DNA of 64,000 nt from Neorhizobium sp. NCHU2750 (GTDB lineage Bacteria; Pseudomonadota; Alphaproteobacteria; Rhizobiales; Rhizobiaceae), in the NCBI RefSeq assembly GCF_003597675.1, contig NZ_CP030827.1:3655501-3719500 (forward strand). Direction: 5' to 3'. Shown in pieces: positions 17,201 to 25,122 of the stretch. The position numbers were made by a program, and so were the translations under genes. The notes below the pieces were generated by a model, which searched no databases, was not told where the DNA came from, and saw only the letters and a program-made list of their open reading frames with translations. Positions within the stretch are counted from its first letter, which is position 1, and each line of letters starts with the position of its first letter.

Positions 17201-17408
17201 GCGTGATCTTTTCCTCGCCGGTGATCAGCGCAACATTGTGATGCCCAACCTTTTCGACAAGCCGCGTATAAACTTCGCGCGCCAGAAGACGCAGAGGCAG
17301 GCCGATCACGCCTGACCCGTGCGCCACCATGCGTTCGATCGCGTAATGGGTCTTGCCGGTATTGGTTGGCCCGAGCACGGCGGTCACGCCGCGCCCGCTG
17401 AAAATCAT
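14280..17408 (-). CDS. SUV3-like DEAD/DExH helicase with RG-rich tail
   Basis: The 1042-residue protein has a superfamily 2 helicase core close to mitochondrial SUV3: Walker A GPTNTGKT (residues 13-20), Walker B variant DEVQ (95-98), LGAATMRPIL, and the C-terminal helicase motifs ATDAIGMGLNLD and QIAGRAGR. After about residue 820 comes an Ala/Glu-rich acidic linker, then about 120 residues very rich in Arg, Gly, Asp and Asn with many RGG/RG steps, and a conserved-looking end DPDSPFAKLAALKEQMKK. SUV3 unwinds RNA in degradosomes. The MIFSGRG start is chosen because it begins the conserved core; an in-frame extension of 34 codons upstream looks non-conserved. No good Shine-Dalgarno is seen. It leads the helicase-S4 operon. 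Confidence 0.88.
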   Translation of the reverse strand: MIFSGRGVTAVLGPTNTGKTHYAIERMVAHGSGVIGLPLRLLAREVYTRLVEKVGHHNVALITGEEKITPHLARYSVCTVEAMPRETKASFVAIDEVQLAGDLERGHIFTDRILHLRGKDETLLLGAATMRPILEHLLPGITVIERPRLSQLFYAGQKKITRLPQRTAIVAFSADEVYAIAELIRRQRGGAAVVLGALSPRTRNAQVGLYQEGDVEYLVATDAIGMGLNLDVDHVAFAQDRKFDGYQFRNLNAGEMGQIAGRAGRHLRDGTFGVTGQVAPFDDELVERIESHHFDNVKVLQWRSKNLSFASLQDLRRSLDAAPTIQGLTRALPATDSQALDHLSRYAEVRDIATTAERVEKLWDACALPDYRRIAPAQHADLISTLFFDLVRRGTVNEDFMAEQVRRADRTDGEIDTLSARIAQIRTWTYVSNRPGWLADPTHWQEKTREIEDRLSDALHERLTKRFVDRRTSVLMKRLRENAMLEAEISVNGDVFVEGHHVGQLAGFRFTPVSGTDGPDAKAVQAASQKALALEFEARAARLYASGNNDLAVGSDGFVRWLGDPVARLAASDHVMRPRVILLSDEQLTGNAREHVAARIERFVNHHIATVLKPLDDLSRAEDLQGLAKGLAFQIVENLGVLFRRDVAEEVKSLDQDARASMRRYGIRFGAYHVFMPALLKPAPAELITLLWALKNDGLDKPGYGDLIPALAAGRTSVVADPSFERMFYKLAGFRFLGKRAVRVDILERLADLIRPLLQWKPGTTRPDGAYDGRRFTTTTAMLSILGATPDDMEEILKGLGYRADTVTAEEAQAYLATQDGAAKPAGEAAAAEVAPAEAAADEPASEEVAAETAAADAPVETVSEPVAEVAADAEAEKTEAVPAEAEEPKPVLLWRPGGGRDNNQRGGRPQGERRGHGGDRGRGGQGGERAAQGGEEASQGRRDGGRRDNNRNGGDQRREGQGRGDRDRNNDRNNDRRGDKRPQGDRPFRGERNDNGPRPERGGQKNNQPARFEAKPPRKEKPIDPDSPFAKLAALKEQMKK

Positions 17409-17908
17409 GGGCTGAGAATTCAAAGCGAAGTTCCGCGTCCTGTACCACGCCCTCGGGTTCAACACCCTCGGTCGCTTGCCACACATGGCGACGCAGCGTG
17501 GCAAACGCAAGGAAAATTAGGCGGGCGGATCGAAAACGCGACCAGCTAAATCCGCTGCGGAACAAATGCGAACGAATCGGCGACGAATCGAAGACTCCCG
17601 CGATTCACGCTCCGTTCTCACAACATGCAGCATCGGCAACCAGCATACCCACATCATCTTGTGGTCGATCCGCAATCGACGCGATTCTCACCGGGAATCG
17701 CCGAGGGACTCGTTTGCCGCCGAGAGTCAATGGTGGCTGCGGCGCAGATATTTTCCCGCACCCGACCATCGGTACAGCCGCAGGGTTGAGCTGTTAACAT
17801 CCCGTAACACAGAGTGAAATTCCCGATTGCAGGGCGATGGAACAAAAGTTCAGCCGTGACGTTTTCACCGCAAAATTCATCCGGCCTTCAGGGAAATGGA
17901 GCTAGACA
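17409..17908. other. 500-bp intergenic region, divergent promoters
   Basis: Lies between the helicase (minus) and the DUF3309 gene (plus). It should hold the helicase promoter, which I could not pick out, and the EcfG-type promoter at 17839-17863. It has several short related GAATCG/CGATTC stretches near 17575-17700 but no long perfect repeat. No coding pattern was seen. Confidence 0.5.
17839..17863 (+). promoter_or_regulatory. EcfG/RpoE2-type general stress promoter
   Basis: GGAAC (17839-17843), 16 bp, CGTT (17860-17863), exact consensus. Predicted start near 17870 leaves about 40 nt before the DUF3309 ATG at 17909, an ideal promoter position. Confidence 0.82.
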
Positions 17909-18064
17909 ATGCTTGGAACGATACTGCTAATTATCCTGATCCTCATGTTGATCGGCGCTTTGCCGAACTGGGGCCACAGCCGCAACTGGGGTTATGGTCC
18001 GTCAGGAGGACTTGGACTTGTCGTTCTCATCATCATCATTCTGCTCCTGATGGGCAGGATCTGA
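17909..18064 (+). CDS. DUF3309 family small membrane protein
   Basis: A 51-residue protein opening MLGTILLIILILMLIG, a central ALPNWGHSRNWGYGPSGG loop with two Trp-Gly steps, and a second hydrophobic segment LVVLIIIILLLMGRI. The two-hairpin membrane layout and WGHSxxWGYxPSGG centre are diagnostic of DUF3309. GGAG ends 7 bases before the ATG. Function is unknown; family members are often stress-inducible in alphaproteobacteria. An exact EcfG promoter lies upstream, and the glycine-zipper lipoprotein gene follows after 32 bp in the same direction, so both are probably co-induced in the general stress response. Confidence 0.88.
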   Translation: MLGTILLIILILMLIGALPNWGHSRNWGYGPSGGLGLVVLIIIILLLMGRI

Positions 18065-18096
18065 TCGGTTAACGTGGAAGGGAAGGAAACCGAAAC

Positions 18097-18351
18097 ATGA
18101 AGAAGATCATTCTGATGGCCGCACTCGTCGGCGCACTCGCATCGTGCACGTCCACCGAAAAGGGTACTGCTATCGGCGCGGCATCCGGCGCGGTCATCGG
18201 CGGCGCAGTCAGCCACAGCTGGGGTGGCGCAGCCATTGGCGCGGTCGGCGGCGGTCTGGTCGGCGCTGCGATCGGCGAATCCCAGAAGCACAGAGGGTAC
18301 TGCGTCTACCGCGATCGTTACGGCCGCACCTACGAGGCCCGTTGCCGCTAA
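18097..18351 (+). CDS. Glycine-zipper lipoprotein
   Basis: The 84-residue product has a lipoprotein signal (MKKIILMAALVGALASC; lipobox LASC, Cys17) and a glycine-zipper segment of repeated GxxxG-type steps (GAASGAVIGGAVSH to GGGLVGAAIG) that forms a two-helix membrane hairpin. The C-terminus YCVYRDRYGRTYEARC has two Cys that could form a disulphide. Proteins of this type (YMGG/Rick_17kDa-like) lie in the outer-membrane inner leaflet and are of unknown function. It follows the DUF3309 gene by 32 bp with AAGGAA upstream and ends in a terminator. Confidence 0.85.
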   Translation: MKKIILMAALVGALASCTSTEKGTAIGAASGAVIGGAVSHSWGGAAIGAVGGGLVGAAIGESQKHRGYCVYRDRYGRTYEARCR

Positions 18352-18374
18352 AGGCAGCACGCATTCCGACCTGG

Positions 18375-18402
18375 GACCGGCGCCGGGAAACCGACGCCGG
18401 TC
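18375..18402 (+). terminator. Terminator of the DUF3309-lipoprotein unit
   Basis: GACCGGCG (18375-18382) pairs with CGCCGGTC (18395-18402), followed by TTAACTTTTAT on the plus strand. Confidence 0.75.
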
Positions 18403-18603
18403 TTAACTTTTATGGGCTTTGCTGCCCGGCCGACCATAAGCAGAACGAATCGCTGACGAATCGGCGACATTGCCGAATTCACGGTTTGTTTCCAGCAACA
18501 TATTGTTATTTAATAAAAATTTAACCATAGGGGCGACCGGGTCGATGACGCGATCGCACGCGATCCGTTAACACCGCGCAACCAGATCGGCAGTTGCCGA
18601 AAA

Positions 18604-19332
18604 TCATCCACCGATATGCTGGCCGCCATTGGCACTGAGCGTCGATCCGGTGATGAAGCCCGCTTCGTCGGATACGAGAAACAGCACGCAACGGGCGATT
18701 TCTTCCGGCATGCCGAGCCGGCCGACCGGGATCTGCGGCAGGATTTTTTCCTCCATCACATGCGGGGGAATGGCCCGCACCATGTCGGTTTCCGTATAGC
18801 CGGGGCATACCGCGTTGACGGTGATGTTGCGCGATGCGCCTTCCAGCGCCAGCGCCCGGGTAAAACCGAGGTCTCCGGCCTTCGAAGCCGAATAATTGAC
18901 CTGCCCCAGCTGGCCTTTCTGCGCGTTGATCGACGAAATATTGACGATCCGGCCAAAGCCCCGCTCGCGCATGCCCGGCCAGACCGGGTGGGTCATGTTG
19001 AACAGGCCGTTGAGATTGGTGCCGATCACCTCGTTCCACTGCGCAAGCGTCATCTTGTGAAACATGCCGTCGCGGCTGATACCAGCATTGTTGACGAGGA
19101 TATCGATGGGGCCGAGCTCTGCCTCCACCCGCGAAATCCCGTCGACACAGGCGTCGTAATCGGAGACGTCCCAGCGAAACACCGGAATGCCGGTGGTCTG
19201 GTGAAAGCTCGCCGCTCTTTCTTCGTTGCCGTGGTAACTGGCGGCGACGGTGTATCCGACCTGGCTGAGTGCCCTGGCGATTGCCGCGCCGATCCCGCGC
19301 GTACCACCGGAAACGAGTGCTACCCGTGCCAT
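18604..19332 (-). CDS. phaB: Acetoacetyl-CoA reductase
   Basis: This 242-residue short-chain dehydrogenase makes (R)-3-hydroxybutyryl-CoA from acetoacetyl-CoA with NADPH, the second step of polyhydroxybutyrate synthesis. The cofactor loop SGGTRGIGAAIA (8-19), NNAG (81-84), and catalytic S134, Y147 and K151 (NYSASK) are present. The ATG is preceded by GGGAGG; a GTG pair just upstream is less likely. It follows phaA by about 54 bp on the minus strand. The classic rhizobial layout of phaA-phaB divergent from phaR supports the assignment over other SDRs such as FabG. Confidence 0.95.
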   Translation of the reverse strand: MARVALVSGGTRGIGAAIARALSQVGYTVAASYHGNEERAASFHQTTGIPVFRWDVSDYDACVDGISRVEAELGPIDILVNNAGISRDGMFHKMTLAQWNEVIGTNLNGLFNMTHPVWPGMRERGFGRIVNISSINAQKGQLGQVNYSASKAGDLGFTRALALEGASRNITVNAVCPGYTETDMVRAIPPHVMEEKILPQIPVGRLGMPEEIARCVLFLVSDEAGFITGSTLSANGGQHIGG

Positions 19333-19386
19333 CACCACTGCCTCCCTGTTTATTCTGGACCGTTTATTTTAGCGAAGTGCGTTGCT

Positions 19387-20568
19387 TTAGGCGCGCTCGA
19401 GGCACATGGCAACGCCCATTCCGCCGCCGATACACAATGTTGCAAGCCCCTTCGACGAGCCGCGCCGCTTCATTTCGTAGAGCAGCGTGTTGAGAATGCG
19501 CGCTCCCGACGCACCGATTGGATGGCCAATGGCAATCGCCCCGCCATTGACGTTGACGATATCGGGATTGAAGCCCAGTTCACGCACGATGGCACAGGAT
19601 TGTGCCGCAAAAGCCTCGTTCGCCTCGATGAGGTCGAGGTCGTCGACCCGCCATCCGGCCTTCTCCAACGCCTTGCGCGATGCCGGAATGGGACCGGTAC
19701 CCATGATCTGCGGATCGACGCCGGCCGTTGCCCAGGACGCGATGCGCGCCAGTGGCTCGATGCCCCGGCGCCTCGCCTCGTCCTCCGTCATCAGCACCAC
19801 GGCAGCAGCCCCATCGTTGATGCCGGACGCGTTACCGGCGGTCACCGTACCGTCCTTGTCGAAGGCAGGGCGAAGCCGTGCCATGCTTTCGAGCGTCGTT
19901 CCGGCGCGGATATGCTCGTCCCGGTCGACGATTACGTCGGCCTTCTTGCCCTTGATCACGAAGGGCAGGATCTCGTCCCTGAACCGGTCGGCAGACTGCG
20001 CGGCCTCCGCCTTGTTCTGCGAGGAAACGGCAAAAGCGTCCTGCTCATCGCGCGACAACTGCCACTGCCGCGCTACGTTTTCCGCCGTAATGCCCATGTG
20101 ATAGCCGTAGAATGCGTCGGTGAGGCCATCCTTGATCATCGTATCGACCATGGCGAAGTCGCCCATCTTCACGCCGCCGCGCAGATGCGCGCAATGCGGA
20201 GCCATGGACATCGATTCCTGCCCGCCGGCAACGATGATCCTCGCGTCGCCCAGCGCGATCTGCTGCATGCCGAGCGCCACCGCCCTCAGGCCGGAGCCGC
20301 AGAGCTGGTTGACCCCCCAGGCTGTCGCTTCCTGGGGCACGCCCGCCTTCATCGCCGCCTGCCGCGCCGGGTTCTGGCCCTCGCCGGCCGGCAGGACCTG
20401 GCCCATGATCACCTCGTCCACCTCCGCCGCATCGACACCGGCACGCGCCAGCGCACCGCCGATCGCCGCCGCTCCCAGATCATGGGCCGGGACATGGGCG
20501 AAGGCGCCGTTGAAGGAACCGACGGCGGTGCGGCCGGCAGAGGCGATGACGATGGCAGGGTTGGACAT
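19387..20568 (-). CDS. phaA: Acetyl-CoA acetyltransferase (beta-ketothiolase)
   Basis: The 393-residue thiolase condenses two acetyl-CoA to acetoacetyl-CoA, the entry step to polyhydroxybutyrate. The acyl-carrying nucleophile C90 lies in [10 protein letters not shown]; the base motif [11 protein letters not shown] and the second Cys in LCIGGGMG are near the C-terminus. GGAGG sits 5 bases before the chosen ATG; a longer in-frame reading to 20634 has no Shine-Dalgarno and no thiolase sequence. It leads the phaA-phaB operon and is transcribed divergently from phaR, whose candidate operator lies in the shared 223-bp gap. Confidence 0.96.
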   Translation of the reverse strand: MSNPAIVIASAGRTAVGSFNGAFAHVPAHDLGAAAIGGALARAGVDAAEVDEVIMGQVLPAGEGQNPARQAAMKAGVPQEATAWGVNQLCGSGLRAVALGMQQIALGDARIIVAGGQESMSMAPHCAHLRGGVKMGDFAMVDTMIKDGLTDAFYGYHMGITAENVARQWQLSRDEQDAFAVSSQNKAEAAQSADRFRDEILPFVIKGKKADVIVDRDEHIRAGTTLESMARLRPAFDKDGTVTAGNASGINDGAAAVVLMTEDEARRRGIEPLARIASWATAGVDPQIMGTGPIPASRKALEKAGWRVDDLDLIEANEAFAAQSCAIVRELGFNPDIVNVNGGAIAIGHPIGASGARILNTLLYEMKRRGSSKGLATLCIGGGMGVAMCLERA

Positions 20569-20656
20569 GGTTTCCTCCGGCATTCTTTGGCCCGGACACT
20601 GGCAAAGCTTAGCGGCAGTGTCAAATGGACGCATGGAGCGTGGCGATATGCGTCAT

Positions 20657-20667
20657 TTGCTGCGCAA
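20657..20667. promoter_or_regulatory. Candidate PhaR operator
   Basis: TTGC-TGC-GCAA, a perfect inverted repeat in the phaA/phaR divergent gap, about 90 bp from phaA and 125 bp from phaR. PhaR proteins bind TGC/GCA-type dyads, so autoregulation and PHB-responsive control of phaAB are plausible. Confidence 0.45.
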
Positions 20668-20791
20668 CAAGAACTTCGTCGCGGCGCACAAAAACATTGT
20701 CCATCCGCACGTTTTGAGCGTAGTCTTCTGATGGGAGAAGGTGGGCGAAAGCCCAAGAATCATAAGATCTACGCTTTAGGGAGGTAAAGCC

Positions 20792-21376
20792 ATGGCAAAA
20801 GCCGAAGGCGAAACAATCATCAAGAAATACGCCAATCGGCGGCTGTATAACACCGGCACCAGCACCTATGTCACCCTCGAGGATCTCGCCAAGATGGTGA
20901 AGAAGGGTGAGGAATTTCTGGTGCAGGACGCAAAGACCGGCGAAGACATTACCCATGCCGTTCTGACCCAGATCATTTTCGAACAGGAATCCAAGACAGG
21001 CAACACGCTGCTTCCGGTCTCATTTCTGCGCCAGCTGATCTCCTTTTACGGCGACCAGATGCAGATGGTCGTGCCGACCTTCCTTGAGCAGTCGATGCAG
21101 GCCTTTACCGAGCAGCAGGTGCAGATGCGCGAGCAGATGAGCCGTGCCTTCGGCGAAACGCCGCTCGGCAAGAACCTGCAGGTACCGATGCAGATGATGG
21201 AAGATCAGGTGCGCCGCAACACGGAAATGTTCCGCCAGGCGATGCAGATGTTCGTCCCCTTCGCCGCCACGCCGCCATCATCCGGCCAGCCGAAAAAGGC
21301 GGAAGCGCGCGACATCGACGAATTGAAGGAGCAGTTGCGCAACCTGCAGAGCCGGCTCGACAGCCTCGGCGCCTGA
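20792..21376 (+). CDS. phaR: Polyhydroxyalkanoate synthesis regulator PhaR
   Basis: The 194-residue protein has the PHB/PHA accumulation-regulator DNA-binding domain at its N-terminus (IIKKYANRRLYNTGTSTYV, residues about 9-27, then LEDLAKMVKKGEEFLVQDAKTGEDIT) and a Met/Gln-rich coiled region (QQVQMREQMSRAFGE) expected to bind PHB granules. PhaR (AniA in S. meliloti) represses phasin and pha genes and is titrated away by PHB. GGGAGG precedes the ATG. It is divergent from phaAB and ends before a hairpin shared with rpmF. Confidence 0.95.
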   Translation: MAKAEGETIIKKYANRRLYNTGTSTYVTLEDLAKMVKKGEEFLVQDAKTGEDITHAVLTQIIFEQESKTGNTLLPVSFLRQLISFYGDQMQMVVPTFLEQSMQAFTEQQVQMREQMSRAFGETPLGKNLQVPMQMMEDQVRRNTEMFRQAMQMFVPFAATPPSSGQPKKAEARDIDELKEQLRNLQSRLDSLGA

Positions 21377-21409
21377 CCCGAAGGCAAACCCGGAAAATCA
21401 GACAACAAA

Positions 21410-21433
21410 AAAGCCCGGCAAAAACCGGGCTTT
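21410..21433 (-). terminator. Terminator of rpmF, possibly bidirectional
   Basis: AAAGCCCGG (21410-21418) pairs with CCGGGCTTT (21425-21433). On the minus strand it is followed by TTTTTTGTTGT, a strong U-tract for rpmF; on the plus strand the tail after phaR is weaker. Confidence 0.85.
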
Positions 21434-21458
21434 AAAGTGATTGCTCAAAAGAAAACGC

Positions 21459-21644
21459 TTATGCGCTTTCCTTCGGCGTCAGAACCTGGCGACCGCGATA
21501 CATGCCGGTCTTCAGGTCGATATGATGCGGACGGCGAAGTTCGCCGGAATTCTTGTCCTCGACATAAGTCGGGGTCTTCAGCGCGTCGGCGGAGCGGCGC
21601 ATACCGCGCTTGGACGGGCTAACTTTTCTCTTCGGTACTGCCAT
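21459..21644 (-). CDS. rpmF: 50S ribosomal protein L32
   Basis: The 61-residue protein begins [18 protein letters not shown], the diagnostic L32 opening, and continues with [16 protein letters not shown]. It lacks the Cys4 zinc motif seen in some L32 proteins, as usual in alphaproteobacteria. It is a component of the large ribosomal subunit near the peptidyl transferase region. GGAG precedes the ATG; a terminator follows directly. Confidence 0.97.
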   Translation of the reverse strand: MAVPKRKVSPSKRGMRRSADALKTPTYVEDKNSGELRRPHHIDLKTGMYRGRQVLTPKESA

Positions 21645-21812
21645 TTTCGTTACTCCACTTCGTGCAAAACGTAATATCCGGGCCTATGTGAGGCCGAACC
21701 CATCACGTCTCGATCTCGGAAATTGGGCTGGCTTATACATGCACGTCAGGGCTTTGACCAGTCCCCACAGGGATTTTTTCGCCGGCATGCCTGCGCCAGC
21801 GATTCGAGGGTC

Positions 21813-22472
21813 TCAAGCCTCGTCCGCCGGCACTACCCAGCGCTCGGCAAGGGCCGCCGCCTCCCAGGCTTTCCAGGCCGGATGCGCCTTCATTGCCGCC
21901 ATATAGGCCAGCACTGCCGGATCGGAGACCAGCTCATAGGCCTCGAACCGGTTGACGACCGGCGCAAACATCGCATCCGCCGCCGAAAATTCGCCGAACA
22001 GGAAGGGACCGCCGGATTTGGCCGTAAGCTCCGTCCAGATCGACGAGATGCGTGCCACATCGGCATCCAAACCTGCCCGCACGTCGTCAGCCAGCACCAG
22101 CTTGGCTTTCGGGCGGCGAATGTTCATCGGGCAGGCATTGCGCAGAGAGCAGAAGCCCGACAGCATTTCCATGGACACCGACCGCGCCACTGCCCGATCC
22201 TGCATCGCCTTTGGCCAGATCGCCTTTTCCGGGAAAAGCTCGGCGGCATATTCGATGATCGCGAGAGATTCCCACGACCGGAACTCGCCATGATGAAGGC
22301 AGGGTACCCGGCCCGTCGGCGAGATCTCCCTGAACTTCGGATTTCCGCCGTCCTCATTGAACGGGATCAGCACCTCTTTGAAGGCCACGCCTGCCGCGGT
22401 GAGTGCGATCCACGGCCGAAACGACCAGGACGAATAGTTCTTGTTGCCGATATAGAGGGTAAGCTCGCTCAT
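21813..22472 (-). CDS. Glutathione S-transferase family protein
   Basis: The 219-residue protein has an N-terminal thioredoxin-like domain (LTLYIGNKNYSSWSFRPWIALTAAG; SPTGRVPCLHHGEFRSWESLAIIEY with the conserved Ser-type glutathione-contacting ES) and an all-helical C-terminal domain (FSAADAMFAPVVNRF, the N-capping box). It matches the soluble GST superfamily; the YSSWSFRPW region recalls the zeta/YibF-like bacterial class. Substrate unknown. It lies between mtgA (68 bp upstream) and rpmF on the same strand, with GGAGATC before the ATG. Confidence 0.88.
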   Translation of the reverse strand: MSELTLYIGNKNYSSWSFRPWIALTAAGVAFKEVLIPFNEDGGNPKFREISPTGRVPCLHHGEFRSWESLAIIEYAAELFPEKAIWPKAMQDRAVARSVSMEMLSGFCSLRNACPMNIRRPKAKLVLADDVRAGLDADVARISSIWTELTAKSGGPFLFGEFSAADAMFAPVVNRFEAYELVSDPAVLAYMAAMKAHPAWKAWEAAALAERWVVPADEA

Positions 22473-22540
22473 GATGATCTCCGCATGTCTGGCTCACGCT
22501 ACCGCGACCGCACGTACGGCTCCAATGAATAGGCTAGAAC

Positions 22541-23293
22541 CTAGTCATAAATGCATTTGATGTATTCACCCGAATTCTTCGCCCGCCGGTCGATGATCGC
22601 GGCCAGCCGCCGCATGCCGCGTCCCGGCTTGCTGGCGATGCGGGTGAACGGATTGGGAAGGGCGACCGCCAGAAGTGAAGCCTGGGTCGGGCTCAGCCTT
22701 GCCGCGCTCGTCTTGAAATAATGCTGCGCTGCAGCCTCGATCCCGTAGATGCCGGGGCCCCATTCGGCAATGTTGAGATAGATCTCCATCAGCCGCCGCT
22801 TCGACCAGACGAAATCGCTGGCAAGAGCCAGCGGCATTTCCAGCCCCTTCCTGAGGAACGAACGACCGTTCCACAGAAACAGGTTCTTGGCCGTCTGCAT
22901 CGGAATGGTGCTGGCACCGCGGGTGGATTCACCCTCCATCGCATCCTGCACGACGCCGCGCATCTGCCGCCAGTCGACGCCATTATGAAAACAGAACTGC
23001 CCGTCCTCCGACATCATCACCGCCCGCACCAGATTGGGGGAAATTTCGTCGAGATCGACCCAGCGCCGGTCATAACCGCGCAGCAGGAAGAGTTCCGACA
23101 ACATCAGCGTCGAGACGGGGCGGGTGAATGGCAGGGCATAGACGGGGATCAGAAGATAGGGCAGCACGAGAAGCGCCACGAGTACCTGCGCCACGCGTCG
23201 AACCATGTGCGGAAGCATTCCCGCTTGTTGCCGTCTCGGCATGGCGGGCTCCTCTTCCTCCGCCGGCTCCTCGGCGTGTCGTTCCGGCGTCAT
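22541..23293 (-). CDS. mtgA: Monofunctional peptidoglycan glycosyltransferase
   Basis: The 250-residue protein has one N-terminal membrane segment (about residues 35-55) and a GT51 glycosyltransferase domain with the catalytic motifs [13 protein letters not shown] and [16 protein letters not shown], then [25 protein letters not shown]. It polymerises lipid II into glycan strands at the outer face of the inner membrane without transpeptidase activity. The start is ATG 23293 ([10 protein letters not shown]). It is followed by the GST and rpmF genes. Confidence 0.93.
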   Translation of the reverse strand: MTPERHAEEPAEEEEPAMPRRQQAGMLPHMVRRVAQVLVALLVLPYLLIPVYALPFTRPVSTLMLSELFLLRGYDRRWVDLDEISPNLVRAVMMSEDGQFCFHNGVDWRQMRGVVQDAMEGESTRGASTIPMQTAKNLFLWNGRSFLRKGLEMPLALASDFVWSKRRLMEIYLNIAEWGPGIYGIEAAAQHYFKTSAARLSPTQASLLAVALPNPFTRIASKPGRGMRRLAAIIDRRAKNSGEYIKCIYD

Positions 23294-23442
23294 GTCCAAT
23301 TGCAGCTTCCCCTTGCCACGCCTTTCTTAGCCACTCTAGCGCCTTGTGACGAGTCTGGCGCCAAAACTTACTGTGGGCCAAAACCTTCCTTGGCATGGTA
23401 AATCCCGTTGCCAGCGCTCCACTGGCATGCAACAGAGCGGCC

Positions 23443-24366
23443 ATGAGCACAGCACCCACCGAGCCTGGTTCCTTCGAGAGCCGACTGAGACAGAGCGCCG
23501 CCCAAACGGAGACGCTGCTGCTCGATCTTCTGTCTCCGGCCCCGCTCGACGGCGAGACCACCCGCCCGCAGGCCCTGCTGGCCGCCATGCGGCACGGAAC
23601 GCTGAATGGCGGCAAGAGGTTGCGACCTTTTCTCGTCGTCGAAAGCGCTGCCCTGTTCGGTGCGGATCATCATGCGGCACTGCGCATCGGCGCAGCACTG
23701 GAATGCATGCATTGCTATTCGCTCATCCATGACGACCTGCCGGCCATGGATGACGACGATCTGCGCCGCGGCCAGCCGACGGTGCACAAGGCCTTCGACG
23801 AGGCGACCGCCATTCTCGCCGGCGACAGCCTGCTTACCTATGCCTTCGATATCGTCGCCGCCCCCGAAACCGCGCTTGCGGCACAAAGCAAGATTGACCT
23901 GACCTTGATGCTGGCGCGCGCCGCCGGCATCGGCGGCATGGCGGGTGGCCAGGCGCTCGATCTCGCGGCCGAAAAATCAGCCCCCGACGAGGCCGGTATC
24001 CGCATGCTGCAGGCGATGAAGACCGGCGCATTGCTGCGCTTCGCCTGCGAGGCAGGCCCGGTGATCGCCGGCGCCACCGATGACGACCGCCTGCGCCTGC
24101 GTGCTTTCGGCGAAAAGATCGGCCTCGCCTTCCAGCTCGCCGACGATCTGCTCGACGTCACCTCCGATACGGCAACGCTCGGCAAGGCCGCCGGCAAGGA
24201 TGCGGGCCGCGGCAAGGGCACGCTGGTCGGTCTCCATGGCATCGAATGGGCGGAAGCACAGCTCGATCTCCTGACGCAGGAAGCCGTGTCGCTTCTCTCG
24301 CCTTACGGCGAAAAGGCTGCCATATTGCAGCACGCGGCACGTTTCGTCGCCAATCGGAAAAGCTGA
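23443..24366 (+). CDS. ispA: Geranyl/farnesyl diphosphate synthase
   Basis: The 307-residue trans-prenyltransferase has the first aspartate-rich motif DDLPAMDDDD (residues 97-106) and the second DDLLD (234-238), plus GGKRLRP and the Lys-Thr pair in MKTGALL. It condenses isopentenyl diphosphate with allylic diphosphates to make C10-C15 precursors for quinones and undecaprenyl phosphate. Chain length cannot be fixed by eye; the extra two-residue insert in the first motif fits short-chain bacterial FPP synthase. Start MSTAPTEP is chosen over an upstream in-frame ATG lacking support. The LysE-type gene follows by 36 bp. Confidence 0.9.
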   Translation: MSTAPTEPGSFESRLRQSAAQTETLLLDLLSPAPLDGETTRPQALLAAMRHGTLNGGKRLRPFLVVESAALFGADHHAALRIGAALECMHCYSLIHDDLPAMDDDDLRRGQPTVHKAFDEATAILAGDSLLTYAFDIVAAPETALAAQSKIDLTLMLARAAGIGGMAGGQALDLAAEKSAPDEAGIRMLQAMKTGALLRFACEAGPVIAGATDDDRLRLRAFGEKIGLAFQLADDLLDVTSDTATLGKAAGKDAGRGKGTLVGLHGIEWAEAQLDLLTQEAVSLLSPYGEKAAILQHAARFVANRKS

Positions 24367-24402
24367 AAAGGGCAGCAGTGCCCGAATGTTGCGAGGCGAC
24401 CT

Positions 24403-25044
24403 ATGCCGGATATCTCGAGCTACCTGCCCTATATCTGGCCTGCCTACCTGGCCTATCTGATCACTGTCCTGAGCCCCGGACCGGCCAATCTGGCCATCAT
24501 GACCACGGCGATCTCGCAAGGGCGGCGCGCCGGCCTTTTCATCGCGCTTGGCGTCTTCTGCGGCTCGCTGACATGGGCCTGCGCCGCAGCACTCGGGCTG
24601 GCCGCTCTGCTGCGCACCTATGCCTTGGCACTGGAGATCATCAAGATCCTCGGCGGCCTCTATCTCATCTATCTCGCCTGGAAGGCCTATAAATCGGCTC
24701 GCAAGCCGGATAAAGACATCGCGCTCAGCGAGGCAAGGGCGAAACAGACGGCAGGCCAACTCTGGCTGCGCGGTTATGGCATCCACATTACCAATCCGAA
24801 GGCAATCTTCGGCTGGCTGGCGGTTATCTCGCTCGGACTGCCGGCCAACGCGCCGCCCTCTGCCGTTGCCCTGATCGTCTCGATCTTCAGCGCCTCGAGC
24901 CTGACCATCTTTACCGGTTATGCGATCCTGTTTTCGACACGGCATGCGCTGCGTCTCTATCGCGCCGCGCGGCGCTGGATCGAGGCGACGATGGCCGTCT
25001 TCTATTCGCTTGCCGGGATAAAACTGCTGACCAGCCGGATCTGA
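24403..25044 (+). CDS. LysE family amino-acid exporter
   Basis: A 213-residue membrane protein with about six hydrophobic segments and the family motif TVLSPGPANLAIMTTAISQGRRAGL near residues 22-46 (the GPxNL loop), then LGGLYLIYLAWKAY and GYGIHITNPKAI. LysE/RhtB proteins export amino acids using the proton gradient; the substrate cannot be deduced. GAGGCG precedes the ATG. It ends at a hairpin shared with the convergent OmpA-like gene. Confidence 0.87.
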   Translation: MPDISSYLPYIWPAYLAYLITVLSPGPANLAIMTTAISQGRRAGLFIALGVFCGSLTWACAAALGLAALLRTYALALEIIKILGGLYLIYLAWKAYKSARKPDKDIALSEARAKQTAGQLWLRGYGIHITNPKAIFGWLAVISLGLPANAPPSAVALIVSIFSASSLTIFTGYAILFSTRHALRLYRAARRWIEATMAVFYSLAGIKLLTSRI

Positions 25045-25062
25045 ACCGGTCACCGGAACGAT

Positions 25063-25098
25063 ACAGCCCCGCACGTCGGATGGGACGCACGGGGCTGT
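25063..25098. terminator. Bidirectional terminator hairpin
   Basis: ACAGCCCCG (25063-25071) and CGGGGCTGT (25090-25098) form a 9-bp stem between the convergent LysE-type and OmpA-like genes. U-tracts are short on both sides. Confidence 0.65.
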
Positions 25099-25122
25099 CG
25101 AGCAATCTTTGCGCGTCTGCGC

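Noticed and set aside
18510..18525. TTAA-N7-TTAAC, a full CtrA-like site
   Set aside because: It lies in an AT-rich gap between convergent gene ends (lipoprotein and phaB) with no start codon to control; likely chance.
18616..20787. Plus-strand open reading of about 720 codons opposite phaB and phaA
   Set aside because: Antisense shadow of two confidently identified genes; composition is low-quality and no domain is visible.
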